The position numbers and the translations under genes are program-made. The notes below the pieces were generated by a model. It was given only the letters and a program-made list of their open reading frames with translations, was not told where the DNA came from and searched no databases. A stretch of DNA of 7,846 bases from Acidobacteriota bacterium (GTDB lineage: Bacteria > Acidobacteriota > Terriglobia > Acidiferrales > UBA7541), in NCBI GenBank assembly GCA_003131705.1, contig PKUY01000264.1:3620-11465 (forward strand), read 5' to 3'. Shown here piece by piece: positions 6,457 to 7,846 of the stretch (its first letter is position 1; each line of letters opens with the position of its first letter).

Positions 6457-6479
6457 CGTGCGGATTGGATGCGCCCGAG

Positions 6480-7043
6480 CTACGCAGCGGCTGCCAGGCG
6501 ATAAAAGCTCAGCGCCGCGTCGCCATGTTGAACCACGCGCGTGCGCTCGAGGCGGTCGAACCGCTCGGCCAGCTCCATCTTTCGGTGATGCTCGACGATC
6601 ACCAGGCCCCGCGGAGCAACGAGGTGCGATGCATCGAGAAATTCGAGGACGCGCACATGCTCGCGCTTCTTTTCGTAGGGCGGATCGAGAAAAATGAAAT
6701 CCGTGACCAGATGACGCGCCGCAAGCTTTTCCAGCCCGGCCAAAGCCTCGGCTTCGATCAATTCGGCGCCGCCACTTATCCCGAGACCCGCGAGATTCCC
6801 GCGAGCGAGCCGCGCCGCCTTCGGATCGGACTCGACGAGGATTACCTCGCGCGCTCCTCGGCTAACCGCTTCGATGCCGATAGCGCCCGTCCCGGTATAC
6901 AAATCGATGAAAAGAGAATCTGCAACGGCGGGCCCGAGAATGTTAAAAAGCGTTTCGCGCAACCGGTCGCTCGTCGGCCGAATCTTTAGCTTGCCCGGCT
7001 CCTCGAGGCGCCTGCTGCGAAATGTCCCCGCGATCACGCGCAT
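6480..7043 (-). CDS. rsmD: 16S rRNA (guanine(966)-N2)-methyltransferase RsmD
   Basis: Transfers a methyl group from S-adenosylmethionine to N2 of G966 of 16S rRNA during 30S assembly. At 187 residues it is full length for the family. The N-terminus MRVIAGTFRSRRL and RPTSDRLRETLFNIL (22-36) are family signatures. Motif I is DLYTGTGAIGIEA (47-59), where E. coli-type proteins have DLFAGSGALGLEA. VESDPKAA (70-77) binds the cofactor's ribose. DPPY at 120-123 is the catalytic motif of N2-guanine methyltransferases. HGDAALSFYR (173-182) matches the conserved C-terminal strand. The start is set by a good ribosome-binding site 8 bases upstream. It lies 16 bases after recG and 27 before the TonB-family gene, all leftward, which suggests one operon. 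Confidence 0.95.
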   Translation of the reverse strand: MRVIAGTFRSRRLEEPGKLKIRPTSDRLRETLFNILGPAVADSLFIDLYTGTGAIGIEAVSRGAREVILVESDPKAARLARGNLAGLGISGGAELIEAEALAGLEKLAARHLVTDFIFLDPPYEKKREHVRVLEFLDASHLVAPRGLVIVEHHRKMELAERFDRLERTRVVQHGDAALSFYRLAAAA

Positions 7044-7051
7044 GTTTTCAT

Positions 7052-7056
7052 CCTTC
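7052..7056 (-). promoter_or_regulatory. Ribosome-binding site AAGGA of rsmD
   Basis: On the leftward strand GGAAGGATGAAAAC precedes the rsmD ATG. The AAGGA core is 8 bases from the start codon and lies in the 16-base gap after recG, so rsmD can be translated from a shared recG transcript. Confidence 0.6.
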
Positions 7057-7059
7057 CCG

Positions 7060-7846
7060 TTAGCCCACCGACGCCAGCTGATATCTTTTCTGCCATGCCG
7101 GGCTGAGAGCTTCCAGCCGCGCGACTAGATCTTTCGCGCGGTCCGGGTTTTCGGCCAGCGCAAACGCTTCGCGGCGCGCGAATTCCAGCAGCTCATGATC
7201 GCGGAGCGGCTGCGCAAACGAAAATGAGGCGTCGCCATGCTGCCGCGTGCCGAAGAATTCGCCGGGACCACGCTGCTTCAGGTCGCGCTCGGCGATTTCG
7301 AATCCATTCGATGTTGCGACCATCGCTTCAATGCGTTCTCGCGATTCTCCGGTGATCGTTTTCGGTGCGACCAGGATGCAATGCGATTTTTCGGTGCCGC
7401 GCCCGATCCGGCCCCGCAGTTGGTGAAGCTGAGCGAGGCCGAAGCGGTCCGCATGTTCGATCACCATCACCGTTGCGTTCGGCACGTCCACGCCGACCTC
7501 GACGACGGTTGTCGCCACGAGAATATCCACTTCGCGCCGCCGAAATTGTTCCATCACCGCGTCTTTTTCTTCGTTCTTCAAGCGCCCGTGCAGGAGGCCT
7601 ACGCGCATTGTCGGGAACACGATCTTGGCCAGCCGATCGTATTCGAGGGTAGCTGCTTTCAACTCCTGTTTCGATTCCTCGATCACGGGATAAATCACGA
7701 AGGCCTGCCTGCCTGCCGTAATCTCGCGCCGCAGAAATTCCCAGACGCCGGGCAGTTGCGCGTCAGACGCCCAGCGCGTCTCGATTGGCGTGCGGCCGGG
7801 CGGCATTTCGTCGATCACAGAAAGATCGAGATCGCCGTAGAGCGTC
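7060..7846 (-). CDS. recG: ATP-dependent DNA helicase RecG, C-terminal part
   Basis: RecG is a superfamily 2 double-stranded DNA translocase that reverses stalled replication forks and branch-migrates recombination intermediates. The 5' part lies beyond the right edge; 261 residues are visible out of roughly 700-800. So the DNA-binding wedge domain and helicase motifs I to III are not seen. The fragment opens at TLYGDLDLSVIDEMPPGRTP, the end of the first helicase lobe. The second lobe shows GLLHGRLK (83-90), motif V ILVATTVVEVGVDVPNA (108-124) and motif VI QLHQLRGRIGRG (139-150) with its arginines. QRGPGEFFGTRQHG (191-204) matches the conserved RecG region behind motif VI used in translocation. 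The C-terminus ends normally, with a TAA 16 bases before rsmD. Confidence 0.95.
   Translation of the reverse strand, partial: TLYGDLDLSVIDEMPPGRTPIETRWASDAQLPGVWEFLRREITAGRQAFVIYPVIEESKQELKAATLEYDRLAKIVFPTMRVGLLHGRLKNEEKDAVMEQFRRREVDILVATTVVEVGVDVPNATVMVIEHADRFGLAQLHQLRGRIGRGTEKSHCILVAPKTITGESRERIEAMVATSNGFEIAERDLKQRGPGEFFGTRQHGDASFSFAQPLRDHELLEFARREAFALAENPDRAKDLVARLEALSPAWQKRYQLASVG

Overview
The window is a stretch of ordinary bacterial chromosome, GC-rich and densely coded. It suggests a soil-type Acidobacteriota (Koribacter/Sulfotelmatobacter-like). This is an inference from the long Pro/Ala/Gly-rich TonB-family protein with its HPRQT repeats, the several PilZ proteins and the codon use. 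No rRNA or other marker gene is present to prove it.

Layout from left to right. (1) 1-624 (+) is the C-terminal part of an aldo/keto reductase cut by the window edge. It runs tail-to-tail into (2) 621-1265 (-), a small COG2945-type alpha/beta hydrolase; the two stop codons share bases. (3) 1337-2029 (-) is a protein with two PilZ domains. It is divergent from (4) 2222-2548 (+), a stand-alone PilZ protein, across a 192-base spacer. (5) 2668-3354 (+) is a HAD-family hydrolase with a variant fourth motif. (6) 3554-4693 (+) is a PLP-dependent class V aminotransferase-fold enzyme. It ends 13 bases from (7) 4707-6452 (-), a TonB-family energy transducer with a long cytoplasmic N-terminus. (8) 6480-7043 (-) is rsmD, 16S rRNA m2G966 methyltransferase. 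(9) 7060-7846 (-) is the C-terminal part of recG.

The right half reads as one leftward unit, recG-rsmD-tonB-like, with gaps of 16 and 27 bases. It combines DNA repair/fork rescue, ribosome modification and an envelope energy transducer. The middle holds a head-to-head pair of likely cyclic-di-GMP effectors. The remaining genes are single metabolic or housekeeping enzymes with no evident shared pathway.

I see no mobile element, CRISPR array, toxin-antitoxin pair, phage gene, tRNA or rRNA. I found no convincing undescribed system. The points most worth a second look are the divergent PilZ pair (one domain degenerate, another with a Pro-rich insertion), the architecture and start of the TonB-like protein (a TATAAT overlaps its first ATG), and hairpins near gene ends that lack U-tracts.
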